Below are positions 11,912-24,213 of a DNA stretch of 64,000 nucleotides, piece by piece. A program made the position numbers and the translations under genes. Below the pieces are notes generated by a model that searched no databases, was not told the origin of the DNA, and saw only the letters and a list, made by a program, of their open reading frames with translations. The DNA comes from Brachycybe producta. Its lineage: Eukaryota > Arthropoda > Diplopoda > Playtdesmida > Andrognathidae. The stretch covers positions 186,001 to 250,000 of the forward strand of contig JAUPFP010000088.1 in the NCBI GenBank assembly GCA_036925085.1, in the 5' to 3' direction. Every line of letters begins with the position of its first letter. Position 1 is the first letter of the stretch.

Positions 11912-13229
11912 TTTATTTTGCTAAATATGTTAGAAAAATTAGCTTTCTAGTGAAATGCAACCACATTTGTTCAGATTTCTGCATTTAAATTGCTGTAGCT
12001 TTTATCACCGGGTTTTGAGCTATAGAACCTTTTGAGGTGCGCTACAGCTACTATAGCCCTACACAAGTGAAAAGTTCCTTACCTGCTAGCCATTATCGTA
12101 ATATTGGGGTCAAACTTCTAGCTTAAAACATGGTGTTTCTAAAGAAATCTAAGCGAATTTAGCTACAACCTCTCTCTCTCCACTCTGTAAAGCTGTATTT
12201 TCTACCAGATACACAGGATGGTACTTCTTTTTCACTTATTGTTTATGTCAAAATTGCAAACGCAGGTAATAAACTTTGTTTTGGAGTTCTTATTAAAAGT
12301 AATAAACGTAAAGGGGAGATGCAACCTTTTTTTAATGTCATATTTTTATTATAAGAAAAACTTTACAAGTCGGCAGTTGTCAATTTTGGGTTTATGTTGA
12401 AACAGACACAACTTTGATGGGTTCGAAAAGATTCTCTTCAAAAGGAATGCAACATTAACATGTTGCTGCTAATAAGAAAAGGTAAAGAGAAAAGTTATGT
12501 TTGTTCATGGCTAGACTAAAGCAATCTGAAGTTGGCCCACAAGAGTAATTTTTGAGGAGGAACTCGGATTCGTTTTGAATTTTTTCTGGACTCTCGACAG
12601 TCTCGAGTATAGGTCATTGAAAGTTCCTTTCGTGGAGGTTGTGGCTCGCTACTGCACATGCCCTAGAAAGATTGGGCATCCGATGGTTAAGGTGTGCGTT
12701 TTTTTTTTTACTTCATTCGGTTTGATGATCTTTACAAAGAGTGGAATTTATAGTTCTTAAGGTTCGCTGCATCTAGTCATTTTTATGTTTTCTAATGGAT
12801 CTTTTGCGACTCATTATTTTCTTTTTTGTATTTATCAACAAAAAAATAAGGACATAAATCAATATTAGGCCTACTCGAGCGTATGTGGAAGAGAAAATAT
12901 GTATTAAGATAAATCTGCGGTTTTCCATACTACTAGCCTCCGTATACAGCCCTTAAGCCATAGTAATCGCCTTTGGCAGGTTGGCACTTCGCGAGCAACC
13001 TAACCATTAACTTGGATAGAGAGGCTAGTAGTGGGATAAGCAAATAGTTGATTTTTTTACGACATATACGTTTTATTTAAAATCTTGTAACTAGGTTTAC
13101 TTATTGGACCTGTATGTGTGATTTATCAATGTTTCTTTAACTAATTACTTCGAAGATTTTAAGAAATTCCGCAAAAAGTTTTCTTAAGTATGTTGGGAAA
13201 AGAGCGATAAAAAATTCAGTTTCCTTTTT

Positions 13230-13625
13230 AAGGTGGCTTAATAGTTATTTTATTTGTTCGTGTAGCACTAGGTCCAACAAATGCATACGTTTTCAACATT
13301 CCAAACAAATTCAAAATGATTTAGAAACTAGAATAGTTGGTGACAATAGTTTTTTTCCTGATATCTTTAAAAAATAAATTTTTTATGACAATTTGAAAAA
13401 GGCGAAAATAGTTTTTGATGAAATGTCAATGGAAAAAGCTAAAAACTGGTCATTTTCAAACTGAACGATAAAATGTTTAGTTTTTAAAATATTGCCATGA
13501 AAAAAACTTTTAGTAAAATCTTCTACCATTCTATTCTTTTTTTCGTAATGTTGTTTCTAAAAAAACGTATGCATAACGTGTTTTGTGTCCAAAAACTTCA
13601 AAAACATCTATTCAGCCACCTTAAA
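13230..13625. mobile_element. Foldback family A-related element
   Basis: The termini TTTAAGGTGGCTTAATAG and CTATTCAGCCACCTTAAA are inverted with one mismatch. Inner arms gcatacgtttt/aaaacgtatgc also pair. The interior has agaaactagaat as in the other family A copies. Confidence 0.78.
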
Positions 13626-14589
13626 CAATTTTCACTGTATATTGGCAAACGATAACATTGTTCCTTTTAGTTTTGATACTTATGTATGGCTTCAGACCAA
13701 TGGTCATTTTGAAGTTTCAAAGAATATAAAATGGTACGCCATACTAGTACCAGCTTAATAATTGCATTTTTGGTGAAATGTTTGCATTTTTCTTAATAAT
13801 TTGTTTGTGTTGTTGTTTAAAATGTAACTTTTGTAGCACAGTCTCGTAACTTTTAAGTTCTTGTATGTTGTGGAGTGGACTGACGTCTTATTAGGACGTA
13901 GCCAAAGGGCAGACGATGTCACCAATTCTGAAGAAATCATACAACAAAAAATGTATGTTTGTGTGCAACTTAAGAAGGTAGGTCTGACTTCTGAAAAGGG
14001 TGCTGCTACCAATAGGCCTACACATATTGGCAAACATCTTTTTATTATTCATATGCATTGTCATCAATAACTAACATTGATGATGATGACAATGGCAATG
14101 TTCTAGTTTATGAAAACTTGAGATTGTCAATTGGTTTTACCTTTTGTTGCAATGTGGTTCTTTGCGTGTGTGGGCTCTCTATAGTCCATAAATCTGGGTC
14201 TGTCTGTTTGACTTTTGAGATTTAAGTATCAAAAACGTCTAATGATTCATGGTTTAGACATGTTGGTGTATTTGCATAATGTTGTTTGTATTCAGGTTTT
14301 TTGGAGGATCCCTGAAGAACAGAAGAAACAAAACGACAAGCTAAAATAGTTAGTCAAACGTTTTTTTAGTGATAACTATCTGTGCTAAGACACAAATTAC
14401 TTTACAGTCATAAGATGATTATTTACTGTCTACAGTTTCATATACATATTAGGCAAAAAAAAAAGCATTTGCACTTGAGAAAGTTTTCTAGAAAGTTGCA
14501 TAAAATGCAAAGTTGTAAATAATTTACAATCTTATATTTATGTCAATAATTAAGGAATATTTGCATATGTCAAACTAGAAATGCAAAAG

Positions 14590-14880
14590 GGTGTTAGAAA
14601 CTAGAACGTTAGCTGAATCACTTAATAATATTTTCAAGGTGATATATTTCAAAATACACTTTTTACAAACAAAAATGTCAAGCAATGTCGTCTGCTTAAA
14701 ATTGGGTCATTTTCTCAAACTGACATAAACAGCTTATTTTAAAAGATATCAATATGAAATCATCATTAAGTGATTGTGAACTACCGTTCTAGTTTCTAAA
14801 AATACTTTCAAGTTTCTCTTTCCAGAGTTTGAGGGGCGTTTTTTTTTTCTTGCTTTAAAACACGCTTAAGGAACTTACAG
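14590..14880. mobile_element. Foldback family A, copy 2
   Basis: gttagaaactagaacgttag and ctgaatcacttaat pair with attaagtgattgtgaactac and cgttctagtttcta. A right-end remnant has gagtttgaggggcgtttt. The left terminus is eroded. Confidence 0.72.
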
Positions 14881-15329
14881 CCTACTTAGGGATTATTGTG
14901 TTACAGACAAAAATATTTTTGCCTTATCATAACATGATGACAAATTACAAGTACAAACCATAGAATTTCTTTAGTTGAGTTTTTTTGTAAAGTTTTCATG
15001 TAATAATAGTATAATACATTTGTTTTGTTACTTGATTTCATTTGTTGGCTGTCATCTTACTTGTTAGTATTAGGGAAGAATCACACATGCTGAAAACCCA
15101 AAAGAAAATATAATTAAGTTTGTAGAAAATATATGGCGCTTCTGTTAAATTTCTTACAAAGTGAAATTCAGTGGGATTTTATTATGCGTGTGGAGTCATT
15201 CCCTTAGACTATACAGTAGTCTATACAGTATAAGGTAACTACTATTTTAGTGCGTTACCATCAGTCATCATCAGTGAAAAAATAAGGAATACATGTATAT
15301 GAAAGTAATGCAGAACTTGTCATTACTAG

Positions 15330-15625
15330 GGCTAGGATTTTTATGCAGTGTCAAGCAAATGTTTCTTAATCTGTAGCCCAAGAGCCAATTGTCAAGTAAT
15401 ATTCCCGTTTAGATCAACCAATAATTATGTTGTTTTTTGTCAATTATAAAAAACTCTGGTTAGAGGCTCTAGTTGACAACTAATTAATCAGACATCTAGC
15501 CTCTAACCTAACCTTTTTGATTAGAAAAAACATAATTGCAGTTACTCTAAAGATGATTATTACTTCACAATTGGCATTTGGGACACATACTGAGAAACAT
15601 TTACTTGATATTTTGCATAAAAATC
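15330..15625. mobile_element. Inverted-repeat element, family E, with family B hairpin in its centre
   Basis: gctaggatttttatgcagtg, then tcaagcaaatgtttctt, is inverted relative to gagaaacatttacttgatat, then tttgcataaaaatccgagc. A single related arm lies at 36050-36130 (gagaaacatttgcttgactg, then tgcataaaaattcga). The centre, 15428-15535, matches hairpin family B. Confidence 0.7.
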
Positions 15626-18600
15626 CGAGCTTTATTTACTCATGAGTCATTACTATTACACAATGTAGATTTTACACAAACTTGTGTTGATGTTTTAACT
15701 TCTGTTGGGTCTACATTTAAACAAGTCTTGAGTCCTGTCACATTTATTAAATTTTCCGGTAGCTAGAAAAAAAATGGTGATGATTACAAAGATACAAAAA
15801 AAAACACAAAAACTCTTCACATTTAATTTATACATGTCAAGGTAACATGTTTTCATCTTGGACCATCTACTCTTTTAAAAAAAAATACTTATAAAAGTCT
15901 ATCTCTTCAACAAAGATCTCTTTGTCTTTCTTAGTTTAATTGTTCAATGGCGTTTTAGCACAACGTTTCAAATGAGTTGTTGCGTATATACTGACTTTAA
16001 GAAGGTACATTCCTAAATTATAAGTGGCAAGTTAGTTGTCTTTAGCTTTTTTTTTTTGGGTGACTTGATTTAGTTGTTAGTATTTTTTTTTTGTAGTTTT
16101 GTTTATTAACTACCTTTACAGTAAAAAAAACGAGTGGCATCGTTTGAAGTTTGTCATTATTACATTTTTTTTCTGTCTCTCTCCTGAAAATGAGAGACGC
16201 TTTTCGAATACAAATAGATTACAAATTGTCATTCTTTTAATTGTTATCATGATATAGGTATTTTTTTCCCCAATGTGGGTCTTCTTATTATTATTAAGTT
16301 GAGATAGAAGAAGAAGAAGAAAAAAAAGCGGAATTACGCATGTGTGGTTTTTAAATGTTGGGTTACTTTAATAGATTTAAATTATAGACCATAGAAACTG
16401 ATTAGTCAGAAAATTACTGAGTACAGACTTCTTTTTTTGCAGATTAAATTGTATATAGCTATTATCAGTTTTCTCTCGCTGTCACCAGTTAATAATTAAT
16501 TATAATTAACGTGGTTGTTTTCACGCTGATTTAGCCACTGGGCATTTTTTGTTAAAACAAAAATCATAATATACAAGAAGACTCGTTACTCTCTTTCTCT
16601 CTTTCGAATTGCTTATTAATGATATCATTGTTGTGTGGCTGACATCTTTATAATAAAAGAAAAAGCCAGTTTTCTTCTTCTTCCTCACGAGTCACAACGG
16701 AGAATAACTCACTGCCACTGGTCACTTCACTGGTCAGAAGAAGAAAAAGTTTTACTGAACTTTAACTAAAGTAAAAAGGGTCAAGTTTTTTTTTTTTTTT
16801 TGGTTGTATGTAATGTCTTATTAGTTATTACAGACAGAAATGCCACACATGTACTAGAAAAAGGAAAATTTGCAGTATTTCATGTGACAAGTTGTCCATA
16901 ACCATAAACATTGTCACGACGTTTGTTTGAAATAACCAATTAGGATATTTTCAAGAACATATTTTTTTAAAAAAAAAAACCAACTTGCAACAATCTAGGT
17001 AGTCATTTTTACTAGTAGTAGTTTGTGTCATTATTAAGGCCCCATAACATTTGATACAAATAAAAACTCAAAATTGTGCAAATTGTTTATAGCGATTGTG
17101 CTGTTTATGCAAATAAGAAATGTGTTATAAAGAAAAAAGCATAATTAATTAAATATGACTGAAATGATTTACAGTATAACTGTATTAATTTTTTAAAAAA
17201 ATGCAAATTTAAAACGATTTGGTTTTTAAAAAAATCTATAAAGAATTTTTTTGTACCAAAAAAGTGTTATATTTAAAAAAAAAGTGAAATTATGCGACTT
17301 TATGCGAATTTCACAAATTATGCAATTTGTGCATTTTATGAATTTTTTTATTATTGATTAAACTAATTATATATTATTACACATATGGTATTAATATAGT
17401 ATTATAGTGTACCGAAAAGGGTTTGCTTTTGCCCTTATACCATTTGCATATTTAGTTTACATTTATGTAAAGTTGCGAATTCTTATGCTGACATTGCTTA
17501 AGTTGTTTTAACAATTGCTACTATGCTGCAAAAATGCATGTGTTGAGAATGCAATTTTATGCATTGAACATGAAAGGACGTTTGCTTCTTCCTTGTTGTT
17601 CCTTTACTATAATGCATTTGTGCGTGAGTGTATGTTACATAGACACTGTAATAAGGGTATAACCTTCTAATGTAATTATACCGTGGCTCATGCAGGATAT
17701 TTTCTAAGGGTAAAACTGAATATGTGCCCCTGAAGCCTTTGTCTAGAAGTTGAACTTGTACGAAAAAGTTCTTTAACACTATGAAATGACTGGTTTGGTG
17801 TAGCCATAATGACATGTGTCAAAAACCGCCTCAACAAAGGTCCTCCTTCACACACAAACACACAAATTATTACATGTCTCTTTGTGCAATATTATAGACG
17901 GGACGATGTTCCTATGTTATTAGTCTACATACTGACTATAGTAAACCTCCATAAGAACATTACACACAAATGTGTGTGCGTGTCATTTTTTTTGCACATA
18001 ATGGTAAAAGTTCACCATAACCAATGTGAAATTACGTGAGTTTGTATGTGAGTGGTGGGTAAACCCTTTTTTTACTTGATGTTGAGGGGTGGATAAGGGG
18101 AAGTGAAAAAAAAAGTCAGTACATTGTTATTAAATGTCATGTTTTCAACGTTGTTATTAGCTTTTTGTTCATATAGTTTTATGTGTGTGTTCCGCTTTTG
18201 TCAATGAGTGGGTTTTGTAACCAGTGTTAAAGTTCTATGTGCACGTTCTGAGCATGTATTTTTTTTTGTATGGAACTCTTCTCTGACTCAATAATTATGA
18301 GGGACCAACAATGACTGACTACATGGGCTGCTATGTTTTTTGTTTCTTTTGAGGTTTACCTGCAATTCCTTTAAAAAAGAGAATTTCTCCGCCCTTTCTA
18401 TTCTATAAGGGTTTTTTTTTCTACTAGACTATACTTTTTTTTTCCTCCTCCTCCTTCTCCTCCTCGCCTTTTGACTCAATTCGGTTTTTCTTCCTCAACT
18501 GTAGGTGTGTTCCATTTAGAAATGCATGTTCCAAATGAATTATTACGACTGTGTGTATGAATTCTTATCCAGTGTTTTTTGTTGTAAGAGGTGGTCCGCC

Positions 18601-18889
18601 TGAACTTAATGAAATAAGTTGTTCCATAATCCAAAGTTTACCACATTGAAGTTTGAAGTAAGGGCTATGCAGAGGTTTAAAGAAATCCATCCCCTTCCTT
18701 CCTTTCTTTCATACTTTACAGTATTGTTGCACATGATGAGTAATATTTTTTTTTCATTAAAAGAGGTTAAAAACTTGTGAAGTTATGATAATTAAAAGGT
18801 GTTTTTATATGTAATTAATGTGACTCACACAAGAGTCACTCAATGTGCAATGCATTCTAACTATTTTGACCACTCATCAATAAGGCAAA

Positions 18890-19040
18890 CCAGAAAAATG
18901 GGGGTTTTCAGTCAAAAGAACCTGATTAGAGGCTTAAGTACTAGTCTGAGCAAGAATAGTTTTAGATATATTAGTTTGGCCATTAGCCTCTGACCAGGTT
19001 CTTTGACTGAAAAACGCATTTTTCTGGTTGTCTTGCTCAG
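18890..19040. repeat. Hairpin family B, copy 3
   Basis: ccagaaaaatgggggttttc, then agtcaaaagaacctgattag, pairs with ggttctttgactgaaaaacg, then catttttctgg. The centre is a degenerate ~60-bp loop. It is the clearest copy of the family. Confidence 0.82.
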
Positions 19041-21132
19041 AAGTCTACTTTAGTAATCATTTGACATCCTGGTTAACATGCAATATTGACGAATTATATG
19101 TTATTTTGCCATTGTTATTAATTTTATGGGCTATATTTGTTTTAAATTGACATTATAGTTAATAAAAATAGTTTAAATTGCATTTTTTGTACAGAAAAAC
19201 GTAGGGTAACATTTTTCGTAAAAGCTCCTTAGTTCACACCTGTGTGTGACTGTATATAATGTGCTAGTATTAGACTAATGGCTACCTTCCACCAAACGTT
19301 GGGATGTTTTTTCAGATGGCTTGTTATCACCTTGTCGTCATATATGTCCAAGTGGTCATTGGTCAAATAGCGAGAACAAAAGGGAGAGAGAGAGAGCCAT
19401 ATTAGGGTGTAGATAGAGCTGAGGTGATGATGGCGAGAAGTGAGTGATATAGATATAGGGGAGGGGGAAAAAGAGAAAAATGTAAGTTCAGGTGAAATGT
19501 ATGCCGAGCTTTTTTTTATCTGTTAACGACAGGGCTTTTTTTCTCTTTCTCTCCAAGAAACCCTCTCCAAAAAAAAAGAAAAACTTGTCGCAGTGTGAAC
19601 AAGTGGCCACTATAAAGCCATTACTTTAGATGGCTTCTTTTTCGGCAGCAAAGGTGGTTGAAAAAAAGGGGGGAAGTTAGAGGTTGTTAGGGGTTAAGGG
19701 GGTATAGTATTATAGAAAGAACATAAGATCAAGTATACAACTTGTTGTTCCTCTGTTATTGAAACATTTGGCCTCTTTTGAATTGTTAGATACATTATTG
19801 TCTGGAGGGTTTTACACTTTCTATATGTACATTTCTTTATAGGGGGAGGAGGTGGAGGAATACTTGAGTGTGGTGGAATGAGTGTTCTAAAAAGTAGAAA
19901 TGTACATTGGCCCATGGGGCGGTTATTTGTGAAGAAGAATACATCCTAAAATGTAACAGCATGTGATATGATGGGGCCTTGTCATTACTAGAACCTCCTT
20001 GGGAGTTTTGGGACACTCTTCGGTCGGTCCCTTTACTTCCCCCCTTAGGATGCATTCTTTTCTTTTTTCTTCTTCTTTTCAGTGCTGAAATCTTACAAAG
20101 GCACGTGTATAGGTCACCATTGTCCATTTGTTATATTTTTCAATGGGAAAGTTAGCTTTATCTGTTAGTGATAATGATGATAATGATGATGAATCCATCA
20201 TTTCACTTACTGTATGTATGTCGTGTTAATAATCGGAAATAACCATTTTATGTATTTTTGCCTTTTCAAATGAGTACAACATGGATTCAGAATGGGCTCC
20301 TAAATTCTAATTCAAGTTGAAGTTCATTTTTGAACTCTTTGAACTTATGTTTGAAAATATAAAACGTCTGTTTTACTGACAATTGAGAGACAAGTCACAA
20401 TTGAACAGAGTTTTCTATTTTGGAATCCTGTTCAGAGGATTTAAGTTAAAGTTCAAGTGTCAAGCTTTAGAAAACTGTCGATAGTATTTTAAAATGTTAC
20501 TTAAGCTAAACTGAAACTTAAACAAAGTTCAAACACTCCATAGACTTACTATAGAAAGTTTTGTTTTAAGTTTAACTTTATTTTAAGCAACATTTTTGAA
20601 TACTTGAGATGAATCTTCATTTTTGTGGGGTTTTTTTTTTTCTCTCTCTGTTTGTTCAAAGTGAATATTTTGTATAATTTTCAACCACAACATAAATTGT
20701 AAGAAAATTAAAATCTTCCAGAATGCATTTTGCCGTGCAATTTATGCTAATTCATTACGTGCTTTAAAATGTTCCACATTTTTAAATATTTTTCTCTTGC
20801 ATCATCTTGCATCTCTTACTAAACATCTATTACGGGCTCTTTTTTTGTGTTACTCTCGCAAACAGCTTTATTAAAAAACAAAACAACGAACAAACCCTTT
20901 CTCCCTATCAACAGCCATAACAATTAAGTATATGCTTAATAAAACATGCATATAATCATTATGAACACACCACTACTACCTCATTTAATTTCTAATCAAT
21001 TGTTAAAATGAAATAGATTTATAACTCATTTAAAAAAAAAAGACAGATAGAGGTGTGTGTATGTCTATGGATATTTTCAAAGCTTATGACCGCGTATCTA
21101 AACGATGCTCCTCACGTACTTTTAAAAAAAAA

Positions 21133-21229
21133 GTAATTGCTACTTTGCATTTTTCATATCAAACTGCTTCCAAATAACAAGGATTAGATTGGAAGCAGTT
21201 TTGATATTAAAATATATAATAGCAATCAT
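21133..21229. repeat. Pre-miRNA-sized intronic hairpin
   Basis: The inner stem is tcatatcaaactgcttccaa paired with ttggaagcagttttgatatt around a 15-nt loop. Outer gtaattgctac/atagcaatcat pairing extends it. Total size is about 97 nt. There is no expression evidence, and it could equally be a small foldback relic. Confidence 0.6.
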
Positions 21230-22123
21230 TTATTTATGTTTTAAGTATGTAGCATGTATTTCAAGCCACACAAATGAGATCCTGAAGATTTGAGATTCAA
21301 CTTAAATGAGATCATTTAAAACAAAAGAGACGTGTTAAAAAAAAAGGTGTGTCTTTAGTTATGTTCAGTGTTTTAAAATAAAACTCTTTTGATAAAAATG
21401 TAAATATCAGTAGTTAAGAGAGAGAGAGAGAGAGAGAGATGATAAGAAGAATAAAGGAGGAGGGTTAGGTTAGGGGTTAGTTTAGTTTTGTATTTTATAT
21501 TCTAAAATGTAATATATCATGCTGTTAGATGAGCAGAAAAAGCTTGAGAGATAGAAACATAGAAACTTGTTTAGAAATCAGTAGGATTTGATGGACGGAT
21601 TACATGTTAATATTGTTGGTGTTTTCTATATATGTGTGTGTGTGTCTATATGAACGAATGAAAATGATGATTTCTTTCATAAATCGTGTTCTCATAATAT
21701 ATATGTTGTCAATTGGGGGGCCATTCTTGTATATCTATATATGTTTGTTGTTGTTTTTGTTTTTTTTACCGTGGGAGACATGTTCAAGATGAGGATCATA
21801 TCATCTATATGGGGCTAAATCTGTGGGGATTCTTGTTTAGACACTTTTTCTATTTGGCAATAACTACTTTTTGTTTGTCTCTCTCTCTCTCTCTCTCTTA
21901 ACTATAACTTAACTCTCAGAAGTTTAGATAAAAAAAAAAGTTTTACTTCTTAATTTTAAACATGTTTTCGACGCAATTCACGAGTATATTACGTTTTTTT
22001 TTTAAATATTACTTGGTCTGAAACCAAAATACATTACCTATAAATATTTTGAAAAATTTAAGAGTCTATCAGAGATATTTATTCAAATGTGTAGTTTAAA
22101 AGAATGTATAGTATATTTTCACC

Positions 22124-22271
22124 ATATTCTTAATGAATAGTTAGTCAAAGGTAATAGAGTGACAAACTCATAAACTTTGAATATAATAAAGTTTCATGTG
22201 AAAGTTGATGAGTTCATCAGTTCTCTCTATACCTTTGAGGCTTTGACTATAAGTAGTCATTAAGAATGTTG
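22124..22271. repeat. Foldback with ~45-bp arms
   Basis: cattcttaatgaatagttag, then tcaaaggtaatagag, pairs with ctctatacctttgaggcttt, then gactataagtagtcattaag. The centre contains gtttcatgtgaaagttgatg, a motif also seen in related form at 22735 and 55035. Confidence 0.75.
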
Positions 22272-22404
22272 TATGATCATTCATATCCTGAAATTGGTGA
22301 AAACTAGTTTAACTGCAGAGAACTCTAGTTAAAATTTATCATTCATCCACTTTACAGTTAGAAAATTGGTAATTGAAAAATAATCAAAGGTAGAAAGTGA
22401 GTGT

Positions 22405-23235
22405 AATACCTTGTACACACATGAGTTAAATGAATTCAAATTAAATGTGTTTAGGTGAATTTATACGGAATCCAGTTAAGGACATGAACCAAATAAAAAT
22501 TTACTTTATTATTAATATTTTAAATTGAAATACTAAATCAAGATTTTGTCAATAGTTTATATAATTATATTTAAGTATTAACTCAATATTTTCAGATTAT
22601 TAACTGAATAAATTGAATTCGAAATATTGTTTGTTTGTCCTTCACAGGGCTCTGTAGAACACGTTTATTATTTAAATGCATTTAAATTATCAGGTGTGTA
22701 CCAGGTCTTAAACTGCTCAACCTTTTGATAGGAAATTTCATGTAAAAGTTTGTGTTTAGCATTAGCTTCGACTATATTAACAGCTGTAAATCATTGCAGT
22801 ATTATTAATGATTTTTTAAGTTTAAGCTAATAGTATAAACTCATCAATTTTTACATACAATTTTCTATGAAAAACTTCATGAGTTTAGACTTTAACTTAG
22901 CAATCAGAATTAAGAATATGACCCTAATACGTAGTACACACTTGATAATTTAAATGCATTTAAATAATAAACGTGTTCTACAGAGCCCTGTGAAGGGCAA
23001 ACAAACAATATGTCGAATTCAATTTATTCAGTTAATAATCTCAAAATATTGAGTTAATTACTTAAATATAAATAATATAAACTATTGACAAAATATTGAT
23101 TTAGTATTTCAATTTAAAATATTAATAATAAAAGTCAATTTTTATTTGGTTCATGTGTCCTTAACTGGATTCCGTATAATTCACCTAAAAACATTTAATT
23201 TGAATTCATTTAACTCATGACTGTGTACAAGGTAT
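22405..23235. mobile_element. Large inverted-repeat element (arms ~305 bp)
   Basis: The left arm 22405-22708 and right arm 22926-23235 are inverted copies. Landmarks are ataccttgtacacacatgag, tgaattcaaattaaatg, ccagttaaggacatgaacca, gcccttcaca-type and aaatgcatttaaat. A ~215-bp centre separates them. A third single arm is at 25811-26061. There is no coding frame. Confidence 0.88.
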
Positions 23236-23980
23236 AACAAGAAAACAACCCAAGTTGTAATCCTAAACGAACGAGGTTAAAACTACTAATTTTTACTGGT
23301 TTCGGATATTTACTGTAATATATACAAAAAATAAATAAAAGTTTAAACTGACCACTGGTCGTTATCATCATCAATCTAATGTGTGTTAAACTTTGTCATC
23401 TAGTTTGAAATTCAATTAACCATATACATCTATATATCAATCGTATATAATATATATAGGAAGTATATAAGCAGAATTAAAACAATGGTTTGAAATAAAA
23501 TTAATTATGACAATTTATTATACGGTATATATGAATTGATGATGAAGTAAATTCTCAACTTTTGAACATTTGAAGGAAGAAAGAAAAAAAAATGCAAGAA
23601 AAATTGAAGTAGTTTCTGACCAACAAGACAAAAAAAAAGTTCAAAACAGATGTTCATTGAAAGAAGATTTTGAATAGTTGTTATTTTTTTTTTCTCTACC
23701 TGAATAAGATTAATTAATTGTTATGTGAGGTTTTAGAAGAAAGACAAAAATGTAATTTTTTTTGTCTTCTTCAAATATCATAACTAGTTTTTATGAGAAA
23801 AAAAAATTTTCTTCTTCTTCTTTTCTATAATTAATATTCATAATTTTAAGAATTAAATCTGAAACTCGTTCAGTTAAAACAATTTTTTGTTTTTTTCTTG
23901 TTGAATACAAATTAAATTTTTATTTCAAATAAATGTTGAAATTAAGAATTTTTAAATTAAATATTCAACTCTTTATGTAA

Positions 23981-24145
23981 ATTACTTACTTGAAATCACT
24001 ATTAGTTCTTTAAATTAATTATTTTATTATTTTATTGCAAAATGTTAAATTTTCATACCTGAAATTCACTATTAGTGCTTAAATAAATTATTAAATTATT
24101 CATTCTACTGTAAAAGGTAAATTTTCTTACCTGAAATCACTGTTG
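23981..24145 (-). repeat. Tandem ~70-bp repeat triplicating the Wnt7 exon 1 donor
   Basis: Three units each hold TTTCAG|GTAAG-like donors on the minus strand: the real one at 24131/24130 (TTTCAG GTAAG), a second at 24059/24058 (TTTCAG GTATG) and a third at 23990/23989 (TTTCAA GTAAGT). The spacings are 72 and 69 bp. Using the downstream donors would run into TAA directly after the first donor. Confidence 0.8.
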
Positions 24146-24213
24146 GAATGTAATAGGCAATAGACAGCTAATAGAATTGTAATTCTGAGTCTGCTGAGCA
24201 GTCGAGAGCACAT
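24131..24213 (-). CDS. Wnt7: Wnt7 coding exon 1 (signal peptide)
   Basis: First coding exon of a secreted Wnt7-family ligand. It has an ATG at 24213-24211, with A at -3 and an in-frame TGA two codons upstream. It encodes 27 codons plus two bases and ends at a CAG|GTAAGA donor. The peptide starts MCSRLLSRLR and continues into a hydrophobic stretch (ITILLAVYCLL, residues 11-21), as expected of a cleaved signal peptide. The exon ends in phase 2 (AG), and exon 2 starts with the single base A, so the join makes Arg and reads [14 protein letters not shown]. Vertebrate WNT7A has a similar signal-peptide exon just before SSVVALGAS. The exon was found from signal character, donor and phase rather than deep sequence identity, so it is an inference, though a well-constrained one. 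Two degenerate copies of its 3' end and donor follow in the intron. Confidence 0.82.

Larger units (their letters stand above)
8532..24130 (-). other. Wnt7 intron 1
   Basis: 15.6 kb with no supportable exon other than its flanks. It holds foldbacks at 10007-10123, 10425-10485, 11369-11911, 13230-13625, 14590-14880, 15330-15625, 18890-19040, 21133-21229, 22124-22271 and 22405-23235. It also holds (AG)n at 21417-21439, (TC)n at 21879-21899, and tandem donor-like repeats just below exon 1 (23981-24130). Stretches between these are AT-rich and unassigned. Confidence 0.75.
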
